Of a stretch of DNA of 64,000 bases, positions 25,662 to 34,025 are shown in pieces. The notes beneath the pieces are model-generated. The model made no database searches. It was not told the DNA's origin and saw only the letters and a list, made by a program, of their open reading frames with translations. The stretch is from assembly GCA_964406005.1 (NCBI GenBank), contig CAYOPZ010000013.1, forward strand, positions 12,724 through 76,723, in the 5' to 3' direction. The translations under genes were made by a program, and so were the position numbers. The stretch's first letter is position 1. Each line of letters starts with the position of its first letter. This DNA comes from CAYOPZ01 sp964406005 (GTDB taxonomy: Bacteria > Bacteroidota > Bacteroidia > Bacteroidales > SM23-62).

Positions 25662-27188
25662 ATGAAAAAAGCATTTCTATTGACCCTGGCTTTTGCAATG
25701 GCATACATTTCAGTGGATTGCAAGGGGCCTTCAGAACCTGATGCCGGCGTTGCAGTGACCATGAAACCGCGTACCATTGTCACTACCGACGGTGAGGTGG
25801 ATGACCAGAATTCCTTTCACAGGTTGTTATTGTATGCCAATGAATTTGACCTGGAGGGGCTGATCTATTCCAGTTCGCAATGGCATTATTCCGGAGACGG
25901 GAAGGGAACCCTTTTTACATCCGAAATGCCGTCAACGGCAAGGCGTTACGGTGAGAGAACCGATCTGAGGTGGTCCGGGACAGCGTGGATGCAGGAACTT
26001 ATCGATAAATACGCGTCCGTATATGATAACCTGTTGAAAAACGACGGGGATTATCCTTCACCCGAATACCTTAAAAGCATCGTCAAAGTCGGCAATATCG
26101 AGTTTGAAGGGGAGATGTCGAAGGACACCGAAGGTTCCGACCGGATCAAATCCATACTGCTTGACGATGAGCCGGGGCCTGTCTATGTCCAGATATGGGG
26201 AGGCACGAACACGCTTGCCCGTGCGCTAAAGTCAATTGAAGACGAGTATAGAAACACCGGTCAATGGGCAGAGGTTTATCGAAAGGTATCCGACAAGACA
26301 TTCATTTATACCGTCCTCGACCAGGATGCCACGTATAACAATTACGTGGCGCCCAACTGGCCCGGCATAAGGGTGATTTACAATTCCTCCCAGTTCTGGA
26401 GCTTCGCGTATATGTGGGCAAGGGTCGTGCCGGATACGTTAAAGCCTTTTTTTGGAGGTGAGTGGATTTCAGAAAATATCAAATTCGGCCACGGCCCGCT
26501 GCTGGAATCCTATTACACCTGGGGTGACGGCCAGCATATCCCGGATGATCCGGAGCATAACCAGGGAGATTCGCTTGAAATGGCGGGACGCGGGCGCACA
26601 CAATACGACTTTATCGCCGAAGGCGATTCCCCGTCTTTCTTTTTCCTGCTTGATTACGGTTTAAGAAGCATGGAGGATCCGGCGTACGGGGGCCTCGGCG
26701 GGCGTTTCGTCCGGTCCGCTGCAAATCCGAGACGCTGGGAAGACGGGCGGGATGTGGCCGATTTCGATCCCTACACCGGTGAACGTGAAACCTCCTACCC
26801 GCAGATACGCTGGCTCGAGACCCTTCAGAACGATTTTGCCGCACGGGCCGACTGGTGCGTAATGGAGTATGAAGATGCCAATCATGCCCCTGTCGTTCAC
26901 CTTGAACATCCTGCAGACATAACCGCACAGCCCGGTGACAGGGTGCAACTGGAGGGTGTTGCGGAAGACCCGGACGGTGACCGGCTTGAATATCACTGGT
27001 GGCAGTACGTTGAGGCGGGAACCTGTGATCATGAAGTTTCCGTTGAGGGATCGGGAAGCAGCAGCGCTTCCTTCATTATGCCACAGGATGCGGAAACGGG
27101 AAGTACGGTTCACATGATTCTCGAGGTTAAGGACGGGGGAAATCCGCGACTTACAAGGTACCGGCGTGTCATTGTCACAACGGGCTGA
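25662..27188 (+). CDS. DUF1593 protein (nucleoside-hydrolase-like), copy 1
   Basis: 508 aa with an N-terminal export signal and a Cys at position ~20 (possible lipoprotein with a non-standard lipobox). The N-terminal domain begins RTIVTTDGEVDDQNSFHRLL, an Asp-rich segment like the Ca-binding site of nucleoside hydrolases, followed by GLIYSSSQWHYSGDGKG. The last ~90 residues (ITAQPGDRVQLEGVAEDPDGDRLEYHWWQY) form an Ig/PKD-like domain. DUF1593 proteins are frequent in PULs for plant cell-wall glycans; their reaction is not well established and hydrolysis of a glycosidic bond is a reasonable guess. A diverged paralogue is at 38141. Confidence 0.8.
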   Translation: MKKAFLLTLAFAMAYISVDCKGPSEPDAGVAVTMKPRTIVTTDGEVDDQNSFHRLLLYANEFDLEGLIYSSSQWHYSGDGKGTLFTSEMPSTARRYGERTDLRWSGTAWMQELIDKYASVYDNLLKNDGDYPSPEYLKSIVKVGNIEFEGEMSKDTEGSDRIKSILLDDEPGPVYVQIWGGTNTLARALKSIEDEYRNTGQWAEVYRKVSDKTFIYTVLDQDATYNNYVAPNWPGIRVIYNSSQFWSFAYMWARVVPDTLKPFFGGEWISENIKFGHGPLLESYYTWGDGQHIPDDPEHNQGDSLEMAGRGRTQYDFIAEGDSPSFFFLLDYGLRSMEDPAYGGLGGRFVRSAANPRRWEDGRDVADFDPYTGERETSYPQIRWLETLQNDFAARADWCVMEYEDANHAPVVHLEHPADITAQPGDRVQLEGVAEDPDGDRLEYHWWQYVEAGTCDHEVSVEGSGSSSASFIMPQDAETGSTVHMILEVKDGGNPRLTRYRRVIVTTG

Positions 27189-27205
27189 GATCGTAACGTT
27201 TTGTT

Positions 27206-27433
27206 CTTTTTAGGAATCATCGGCTCGGAACATCTTATTGGCCTGGCCTTTCAACTGATAGGCTCCATCTCAATGTGCAGGAGGGACCTGCTGTTAATGC
27301 AAGTCTGATCGATCTGGGTGAGCGTTTCAGTATCATTGTGAATTCTGTTGATTGTGTAAAACCCGATGCGGATATGCCCGGGCTTCCGGTGGCTATGGCT
27401 TTGCGGATCCCACGGCTGATACATATGTCTTAA
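27206..27433 (+). pseudogene. araA: Remnant of an L-arabinose isomerase gene (C-terminal region)
   Basis: The 261-bp gap between DUF1593 and the GH2 gene carries a start-less reading frame (open from 27197 to TAA at 27431). It contains DRLHLNVQEGPAVNASLIDL followed by GERFSIIVNSVDCVKPDADM and PGLPVAMALRIPR. This aligns from memory with the conserved AraA C-terminal stretch (GPAVNASLIDLG-RFRLIVN-VD-V-P--LPKLPVARALWKPRP). The match spans about 55 residues; the catalytic N-terminal ~400 residues and the final ~60 are missing. It has no start codon or promoter and is inferred to be deletion debris of a former arabinose branch of this locus. Confidence 0.75.
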
Positions 27434-27449
27434 TAACTCAAAAAAAATC

Positions 27450-30062
27450 ATGAAAAGGATATTTAACGGCGGAGCAATAGCGATTGTTGTTATTGTCAGT
27501 TTATCACTTGTTCAATGTAAATCTTCCGGCGATCCGGGTACAACGGACCGTGACCGTTTGTTCAATACGGGATGGAAGTTCATGCGTGACAGCCTCAGCG
27601 GTGCAGAACAGCCGGAGTATGATGATTCCCAATGGATTACTGTAGATCTCCCTCACGACTGGAGCATTGCCGACCTGCCCGGAGAAGACGGTCCCGATCA
27701 GATCGGGCCGTTTTCCAAAGAAAGCCCGGGCGGCAGAAGGTCAACGGGTCATGTTATCGGTGGCACGGGCTGGTATCGCAAGCATTTTACCCTGGATAAA
27801 GAGGACGAGGGGAAAATCGCAGTATTGCGTTTTGATGGAGTTTATATGGAGGCGGAGGTATGGATTAACGGCAGTCAGGCCGGAGTACACAAGTATGGTT
27901 ATACTCCTTTCTGGTTCGACATCACCTCATTGCTGAATCCTCCGGGAGAACCCAATGTGATCGCGGTAAAAGTCGATAATATCGGGCGTAATACCCGCTG
28001 GTATTCCGGTTCGGGAATATACAGGAATGTATATCTGACATTGACCCGGCCCCTGCATGTTGCCGTATGGGGCGTTTATGTAACGACCCCGGAAGTCAGC
28101 GAAGATTCTGCAGTGGTGGATGTTGCCGTTACAGTTCGGAACGACGGGAATTCACCTGCAACGGCGGATCTTCGAATAAGAATATCGGATCCCGGAGGCA
28201 GGACCGTTGGCGAGGCCGAAACCAGTACCCTGCTTGATACCGAATACGATGAAACCGTCAAAGCCCGGATAACCGTCGAAAACCCGGATTTATGGTCCGT
28301 CGAATCTCCTGATATGTACCGGGTCGGGATCACCATGGAAACGAATGATGAAACAGTGGACGAATATACACAGCCTTTCGGTATCCGTTCGATCGATTTT
28401 TCCGCTGAAAAAGGATTTCTGCTTAACGGGAAACCTGTGGAACTCAGGGGAGGGAGCCTTCATCATGACAATGGCCTGCTGGGTTCGGCCGCGATTGACA
28501 GAGCCGAGGAACGCCGTGTCGAGATCATGAAGGCAGGCGGTTATAACGCAATACGCTGCAGCCATAATCCTCCTTCCGAGGCATTTCTGGATGCCTGTGA
28601 CAGGAACGGAATGCTTGTTATCGATGAGTTTTCGGATATATGGGAAGCGCCCAAGAACCCGCAGGATTATTCAAGGTTCTTTAAAACATGGTGGAAGAAA
28701 GATCAGACGGATATGGTTTTGCGTGACAGGAATCATCCTTGTATCATTATGTGGAGCATCGGCAATGAAATACTTGAAAAGAACGATACAAGCGGCTTGC
28801 GTATCGGAAAACAGCTGGCCGGTCGTTTCAGGGAACTGGATCCTGCCCGCCCGGTAACCGAGGCAGTGAATGATAACTGGCGGCGGCGCGGACTTGAATG
28901 GGATTCAACCGCTGCTGCATTCGCACTGCTGGATGTCGGGGGTTACAATTATGAATGGAAGTGGATGGAGTCAGACCATGAAAAGTACCCTGACCGTATT
29001 ATGTACGGCTCGGAATCCTTTCCCCTGGAAGCATATGATTACTGGCAGCCGGTAGAGAAATATCCCTATGTTATCGGGGATTTCGTCTGGACAGGGATGG
29101 ATTATCTGGGAGAGGCAGCCATTGGAAGGTCAGGATATGTCTCCGCAGATCAGCAGAATAATCGCAGAAGGGGCGGAGGCATGCCCCCATCGGGCGGAGC
29201 GCCTCAATTCGGCGGGATGCCTCCCTCAGGAGGAGCGCCTGCCCAGGCGCCCTCTTCCGGAGGTCCGGTTCCCGATATGGCTGCTGCGGGCCCCTTTGGA
29301 TCCGGATCGGAATGGCCCGCCTGGTTTGGCGCATGGTGCGGGGATATAGACATTACAGGGCGGGAAAAGCCCCAGAAGCTTTACAGGGATGTATTGTGGG
29401 ACATCAGCAAGCTGGAGATAAACGTGCATGCCCCCATACCCGAGGGGCAGACCGAAAGGGTAAGCATGTGGGGCTGGCCCGATGAATGGCCGAGCTGGAC
29501 CTGGAAAGGGAATGAAGGCAAAGCCCTTCAGGTACGGGTTTTTACGAAAGGTGACCGGGTAAGGCTCGAGCTGAACGGCAATGTGGTTGGCGAAAGAACG
29601 CTTTCTGAGGGCGATGAATATATCGCGTCTTTTGAGGTCCCCTATGAACCCGGTGAGCTCAGGGCCGTTGCATTTGAAAAAGGCAGTGAAATAGCCACAA
29701 AGTCATTGAAAACAGCAGGTGATCCCGCAGGTATAAGGCTGGTTGCAGACAGGGATGTGATCAATGCAGACAGGAACGATCTTTCGTTTGTGACCATTGA
29801 GGCGATTGATGAGAACGGGCAGGTTGTCCCGGATGATTCCATCAGGATAAAACTCAGTTTAACGGTCAACGGCGAGATTGCAGCCTCTGGAAATGCCAGC
29901 CCTTATGATATGGAGAGCGTCAACAAGCCGGTGATCAAAACATTCAAAGGAAGGGCCCAGGCAATCATTCGTCCGTATGAAACCCCGGGTAAAATATCCC
30001 TTAAGGCGGAAGCAGAAGGACTGGAGCCCGGGGAACTGGTGATTAAAAGCCGGTCCCGCTGA
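27450..30062 (+). CDS. GH2 glycoside hydrolase (beta-galactosidase-like) lipoprotein
   Basis: 870 aa; lipoprotein signal with Cys23 (SLVQCKSS). Jelly-roll sugar-binding domain (~30-200), Ig-like domain (~205-310), TIM barrel (~315-640), then DUF4982-like and Ig-like C-terminal domains. AIRCSHNPPSEAFLDACD is the GH2 signature. The acid/base is Glu440 in WSIGNE and the nucleophile probably Glu522 in MYGSESF. Residues ~566-620 form an unusual Gly/Pro/Met-rich insertion with a GGMPPSGGAP repeat between the barrel and its final strand. It removes terminal beta-linked sugars; beta-galactosidase is the likeliest activity, but other GH2 specificities cannot be excluded. Confidence 0.9.
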   Translation: MKRIFNGGAIAIVVIVSLSLVQCKSSGDPGTTDRDRLFNTGWKFMRDSLSGAEQPEYDDSQWITVDLPHDWSIADLPGEDGPDQIGPFSKESPGGRRSTGHVIGGTGWYRKHFTLDKEDEGKIAVLRFDGVYMEAEVWINGSQAGVHKYGYTPFWFDITSLLNPPGEPNVIAVKVDNIGRNTRWYSGSGIYRNVYLTLTRPLHVAVWGVYVTTPEVSEDSAVVDVAVTVRNDGNSPATADLRIRISDPGGRTVGEAETSTLLDTEYDETVKARITVENPDLWSVESPDMYRVGITMETNDETVDEYTQPFGIRSIDFSAEKGFLLNGKPVELRGGSLHHDNGLLGSAAIDRAEERRVEIMKAGGYNAIRCSHNPPSEAFLDACDRNGMLVIDEFSDIWEAPKNPQDYSRFFKTWWKKDQTDMVLRDRNHPCIIMWSIGNEILEKNDTSGLRIGKQLAGRFRELDPARPVTEAVNDNWRRRGLEWDSTAAAFALLDVGGYNYEWKWMESDHEKYPDRIMYGSESFPLEAYDYWQPVEKYPYVIGDFVWTGMDYLGEAAIGRSGYVSADQQNNRRRGGGMPPSGGAPQFGGMPPSGGAPAQAPSSGGPVPDMAAAGPFGSGSEWPAWFGAWCGDIDITGREKPQKLYRDVLWDISKLEINVHAPIPEGQTERVSMWGWPDEWPSWTWKGNEGKALQVRVFTKGDRVRLELNGNVVGERTLSEGDEYIASFEVPYEPGELRAVAFEKGSEIATKSLKTAGDPAGIRLVADRDVINADRNDLSFVTIEAIDENGQVVPDDSIRIKLSLTVNGEIAASGNASPYDMESVNKPVIKTFKGRAQAIIRPYETPGKISLKAEAEGLEPGELVIKSRSR

Positions 30063-30123
30063 CCAGCCGTCGTGTCTGCATGCGGAAAGCAGCAGGGTTA
30101 AGCAATTGATATGTCAACAACCG

Positions 30124-30222
30124 GATTCTCTAGTCGTAGATGCAGGTCATCTCACAGCAAAAACTCAGCCTGTCATGTGGGGACTTATTTTCGAAGGCAT
30201 CAATTTTACAGCAGACGGTCTG
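30124..30222 (+). pseudogene. Remnant of a GH51 alpha-L-arabinofuranosidase gene (N-terminal region)
   Basis: In the 354-bp gap after the GH2 gene one plus-strand frame reads DSLVVDAGHLTAKTQPVMWG followed by LIFEGINFTADG. This resembles the mature N-terminus of Bacteroidota GH51 enzymes (tVDa...isp-MWGiFFEdINfaaDGGLYAE). The similarity stops at the DG of DGGLYAE (30219-30222), and the frame ends at TAA 30265-30267 inside the first XylR operator. No catalytic region remains. 30063-30123 holds nothing recognisable. The call rests on recalled motifs over ~32 residues. Confidence 0.6.
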
Positions 30223-30256
30223 GATAAACCAGGTGGATATCCGTCATCGAACACCT

Positions 30257-30281
30257 ACTTAGTGTAAAAATTACATAAAGT
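30257..30281. promoter_or_regulatory. XylR operator candidate 1 (25-bp palindrome)
   Basis: Half-sites ACTTAGTGTAA (30257-30267) and TTACATAAAGT (30271-30281) flank AAA. The left half is identical to that of a second copy 88 bp downstream. It is placed upstream of the Nudix regulator and xylBAE genes. Confidence 0.6.
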
Positions 30282-30344
30282 GCAAGCCTGTAAAGATTTC
30301 ATTTAATATTTGCATATTCTATAGATCAGAATTATTTACAAATT

Positions 30345-30369
30345 ACTTAGTGTAAAAAATACGTTAAGT
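30345..30369. promoter_or_regulatory. XylR operator candidate 2 (25-bp palindrome)
   Basis: Half-sites ACTTAGTGTAA (30345-30355) and ATACGTTAAGT (30359-30369) flank AAA. Its right half overlaps a consensus -7 box, so binding would block transcription of the xyl operon. Confidence 0.65.
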
Positions 30370-30372
30370 TTG
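30365..30372 (+). promoter_or_regulatory. -7 box of the xylR-xylBAE operon
   Basis: TAAGTTTG fits TAnnTTTG exactly and lies 44 bp before the xylR ATG at 30417. It shares bases 30365-30369 with operator 2. Confidence 0.6.
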
Positions 30373-30416
30373 TCATTGGATGCAATTCTTGATATTTTAG
30401 GGATGTAGCTGATCTC

Positions 30417-31139
30417 ATGACCAAGCTGAATCCCCATATTTCGGTTGACTGTGTTATCCTGGGCTTTGACTCCAGAAAACTCAAGGTGTTGTTAATTGAA
30501 AGGGAATATGTCAACGGCATCTCATCCAACGGCCATAAGCTCAAACTTCCCGGCAGCCTGATTTATGAAATGGAAGATCTTGACAGCTCGGCCAACCGTA
30601 CACTAACCGAGCTGACAGGCCTGCACGATATTTTCATGAAACAATTTGCGGTATTCGGTCGTCCTGCCCGGCTCTCGCCCCCTGAAGATCTCGCCTGGCT
30701 GAGAAAAACCACGGGGAATTATGAAATAGACAGGGTGGTGACCGTAGCTTACTATTCACTGATCAAACTGACGGAAAGCAACCGGACCGCCAGAACGATC
30801 TGGTGCCCGGTCGAAGACCTGCCGGAACTGATATTTGACCATAACCTGATTGTCAGACAGGCATTGAAAATACTCCGTAATGAAGTACGGTCGGAACCTT
30901 TGTGTTTTGAACTGCTGCCCAAGAAATTTACCATTCGCCAGATGCAGGACGTATATGAAGCCATCCTTGGGGAGTCGTTTGACAACAGGAATTTCAGGAA
31001 GAAAATAAAGCCGCTCAGGTTTTTAATCCCCCTTGCGGAGAAAGAAAGGGGTGTCAGGCACAAGCCTGCACAATTGTACAGATTTGACCGGAAACTGTAT
31101 ATAAGATACAAGAAAAGCAATAACGGATTTATACTTTAG
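30417..31139 (+). CDS. xylR: Nudix-family transcriptional repressor of xylose utilisation
   Basis: 240 aa. N-terminal Nudix-fold sensor domain (VDCVILGFDSRKLKVLLIERE ... LPGSLI) followed by a C-terminal winged helix (FTIRQMQDVYEAILGESFDNRNFRKKI), the architecture of the NrtR/AraR-type regulators of Bacteroidota. The catalytic Nudix box GxxxxxExxxxxxxREUxEExGU is degenerate: only ELTGL remains at its end and the Glu cluster is missing, so it should bind a ligand rather than hydrolyse one. It stands directly before xylB-xylA-xylE, the same order as the xylose operon of Bacteroides thetaiotaomicron, and two matching palindromes precede it. Xylose is the likely effector; arabinose is the alternative. 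Confidence 0.85.
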   Translation: MTKLNPHISVDCVILGFDSRKLKVLLIEREYVNGISSNGHKLKLPGSLIYEMEDLDSSANRTLTELTGLHDIFMKQFAVFGRPARLSPPEDLAWLRKTTGNYEIDRVVTVAYYSLIKLTESNRTARTIWCPVEDLPELIFDHNLIVRQALKILRNEVRSEPLCFELLPKKFTIRQMQDVYEAILGESFDNRNFRKKIKPLRFLIPLAEKERGVRHKPAQLYRFDRKLYIRYKKSNNGFIL

Positions 31140-31166
31140 GGGCTTCCGGGCCGCAAAATTGAAACC

Positions 31167-32666
31167 ATGTACCTGCTGGGATACGATATTGGAAGTTCTT
31201 CGGTAAAAGCGAGCCTGATCAGGGGGGACGACGGGAAATGCATGGCCCTTATATCTTCCCCGGAAACGGAGATGGCCATTTCAGCCAGGCACCCGGGATG
31301 GGCGGAACAGGAACCGGAGATGTGGTGGCAGAACCTGAAAAATGCAACCCGGGGCATACTCAAAAAAACAGGCATCAAAAACACGGATATCAAAGCCATC
31401 GGGATATCCTACCAGATGCACGGCCTGGTGCTGGTTGACAAAAAACTGGATGTATTGAGGCCTTCCATCATCTGGTGCGACAGCCGTGCTGCTGAAATCG
31501 GCACAAAAGCTTTTCATGAAATAGGAGAACAGCGCTGTCTTTCAACAATGCTGAATTCTCCGGGCAATTTTACCGCATCGAAATTAAAATGGGTAAAAGA
31601 GAATGAACCTGAGGTCTATGAAAGAGTCTACAAAATGATGCTGCCGGGGGATTATATTGCCATGAGGTTCAGCGGTGAAATTAAGACAACTGCAAGCGGA
31701 TTGTCCGAAGGTATCATGTGGGATTTTAAAGAAAACGGACTTGCCGGATTCCTTCTTGATTACTACGGGATCGATGAAGACATTGTTCCTGAGATGGTTC
31801 CGGCATTTTCAATCCAGGCCGGGGTAAGCAGTATGGCTGCAGAAGAAACAGGACTTGCGGCAGGAACACAAATCACCTATCGCGCAGGCGATCAGCCCAA
31901 CAATGCATTTTCACTGAATGTGCTTGCGCCGGGAGAAATAGCGGCTACGGCAGGCACGTCCGGGGTGGTATACGGGGTAAGCGATACGGTAAAATATGAT
32001 CCCGGATCCAGGGTAAACACCTTCCTGCATGTCAACCACAGGCCGGATGAACTGACCCGCCTGGGGGTGCTGTTATGCATCAACGGAACGGGGATACTGA
32101 ATTTCTGGTTAAGGAGGCTTATGTCCGGTAACCTGAGCTATGATGATATGAATGAAATGGCCTCAATGGCACCCGCCGGGTCGGACGGTTTAAGGATCAT
32201 GCCCTTCGGGAATGGTGCCGAGCGTATGCTGGGGAATAAGAATACAGGAGGCATATTTTCAAACCTGAATTTCAATATTCACAATCAGGGGCATGTAATC
32301 AGGGCAGCCCAGGAAGGGATTGCCTTTTCATTTAAATACGGTATGGATATCATGGCTGAAACGGGAATAAATCCGTCCGTTATCCGGGCAGGCCATTCGA
32401 ATATGTTTCTGAGCCCGGTATTCAGGAAAGCCCTTGCCACGGTTACGGGCTCCCTTATTGAGTTGTATGATACGGATGGATCCGCAGGGGCTGCACGCGG
32501 TGCAGGGTTAGGCGCGGGGCATTATCAATCCTTTGATGACGCATTTTTATCCCTTGAAAAGCTCGGTATTGAAGAACCCGGGTCCTCTGAAAGGGAGATC
32601 TATGAAGATCTGTACCGGGGCTGGAAGCTGGAATTGGATAAAATGCTGAAGATAAACAGTTCTTAA
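31167..32666 (+). CDS. xylB: Xylulokinase
   Basis: 499 aa FGGY-family kinase that phosphorylates D-xylulose to D-xylulose 5-phosphate. The N-terminal ATPase-fold strand is YLLGYDIGSSSVKASLI. The conserved substrate segment ISYQMHGLVLVD, the WCDSRA motif and the second ATPase half (GTSGVVYGV ... VIRAGHSNMFLSPVFRKALA) are in place. The position between xylR and xylA makes the xylulose specificity secure compared with other FGGY kinases. It starts 27 bp after xylR and ends 23 bp before xylA. Confidence 0.93.
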   Translation: MYLLGYDIGSSSVKASLIRGDDGKCMALISSPETEMAISARHPGWAEQEPEMWWQNLKNATRGILKKTGIKNTDIKAIGISYQMHGLVLVDKKLDVLRPSIIWCDSRAAEIGTKAFHEIGEQRCLSTMLNSPGNFTASKLKWVKENEPEVYERVYKMMLPGDYIAMRFSGEIKTTASGLSEGIMWDFKENGLAGFLLDYYGIDEDIVPEMVPAFSIQAGVSSMAAEETGLAAGTQITYRAGDQPNNAFSLNVLAPGEIAATAGTSGVVYGVSDTVKYDPGSRVNTFLHVNHRPDELTRLGVLLCINGTGILNFWLRRLMSGNLSYDDMNEMASMAPAGSDGLRIMPFGNGAERMLGNKNTGGIFSNLNFNIHNQGHVIRAAQEGIAFSFKYGMDIMAETGINPSVIRAGHSNMFLSPVFRKALATVTGSLIELYDTDGSAGAARGAGLGAGHYQSFDDAFLSLEKLGIEEPGSSEREIYEDLYRGWKLELDKMLKINSS

Positions 32667-32689
32667 TCGTATAACCAATAATAATAACA

Positions 32690-34015
32690 ATGGATGTATT
32701 GATAGGTAACAAAGAATTTTTTCCGGGGATAAAAAAAGTCAGGTATGAAGGACCCGGATCGAGAAACCCGCTTGCATTTAAATGGTATGATGAAGACAGG
32801 GTCGTTGCCGGAAAAACAATGAAAGAACATTTGCGGTTTGCTGTGGCCTACTGGCATACTTTCTGTGCAGACGGCAGCGATACTTTCGGCGTTGCAACAA
32901 AGCAATATCCATGGGACGTATCCTCCGATACAATGGATGCCAACAGGGAAAGGATGGATGCCGCCTTTGAATTCATTACGAAAATGGGAATTCCTTTTTA
33001 CTGTTTTCATGATACGGATATGGCGGGTGACGGGTCTGTTTTTGAAATCGGGAAAAGGCTGGAAAAAATGGTCGGTTTTGCCCTTGAAAAGCAGAAAGCG
33101 TCCGGAGTCCGTTTATTGTGGGGAACAGCCAATGTGTTTTCAAATAAACGTTATATGAACGGGGCTGCGACAAATCCCGATTTCAATGTGCTTGCAAATG
33201 TTGCCGTGCAGATCAGGAATGCCATTGATGCGACCATTGCACTTGGCGGGACCAACTATGTTTTCTGGGGAGGCCGTGAAGGTTATATGAGCCTGCACAA
33301 TACCGATACGAAACGTGAACTGGAACACATGGGAAGATTCCTGGGAATGGCCCGGGATTACGGACGCAAACAAGGATTTAAGGGAACCTTCCTTATAGAG
33401 CCAAAACCCATGGAACCCACCAAGCACCAGTATGATTATGATACGGCAACCGTTATTGCTTTCCTGAAAGCGCATGGCCTGGACAAGGATTTTAAGGTGA
33501 ATATAGAAGTCAACCATGCCACCCTGGCAGGACATACATTTGCACATGAGTTGCGTATGGCTGCCGATGCCGGTCTTCTGGGTTCCATTGATGCCAACAA
33601 GGGGGATTATCAGAACGGCTGGGATACGGATGAATTCCCGACGAATGTTTATGAAGTCACTGAAGCAATGCTGGAGATATTACAGGCGGGGGGTTTTACA
33701 AACGGAGGGATAAATTTTGATGCAAAAACCCGCAGGAATTCAACCGATCCGGAAGATCTTTTTATCTCGCACGTAACCGGTATGGATGTTTTTGCACGTG
33801 CCCTGACCATTGCCGACAAAATGCTTGGTGAATCGAATTACCTGAAGTTAAGGGCTGAACGCTATGCCTCTTTCGATCAGGGAAAGGGTTCGGAATTCGA
33901 AGCGGGAAAACTTACGCTTGAAAACCTGTATACCATCGCCGGAGAGGTCGGAGAACCTGTTCAGATCAGCGGGAAACAGGAATTACTGGAGCAAATGATT
34001 AACTGGTATATCTGA
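32690..34015 (+). CDS. xylA: Xylose isomerase
   Basis: 441 aa, the length of the class II enzymes. Converts D-xylose to D-xylulose in the cytoplasm with two divalent metals. CFHDTDM contains the catalytic His and Asp. WGGREGY, the metal-site EPKP (IEPKPMEPTKHQYDYD), the NHATLAGHTF segment and the metal-binding KGDYQNGWDTDEFP are all intact. Together with XylB it delivers xylose to the pentose phosphate pathway. Start ATG 23 bp after xylB, and the xylE start lies 10 bp after its stop. Confidence 0.97.
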   Translation: MDVLIGNKEFFPGIKKVRYEGPGSRNPLAFKWYDEDRVVAGKTMKEHLRFAVAYWHTFCADGSDTFGVATKQYPWDVSSDTMDANRERMDAAFEFITKMGIPFYCFHDTDMAGDGSVFEIGKRLEKMVGFALEKQKASGVRLLWGTANVFSNKRYMNGAATNPDFNVLANVAVQIRNAIDATIALGGTNYVFWGGREGYMSLHNTDTKRELEHMGRFLGMARDYGRKQGFKGTFLIEPKPMEPTKHQYDYDTATVIAFLKAHGLDKDFKVNIEVNHATLAGHTFAHELRMAADAGLLGSIDANKGDYQNGWDTDEFPTNVYEVTEAMLEILQAGGFTNGGINFDAKTRRNSTDPEDLFISHVTGMDVFARALTIADKMLGESNYLKLRAERYASFDQGKGSEFEAGKLTLENLYTIAGEVGEPVQISGKQELLEQMINWYI

Positions 34016-34025
34016 TCCGGCAGGG

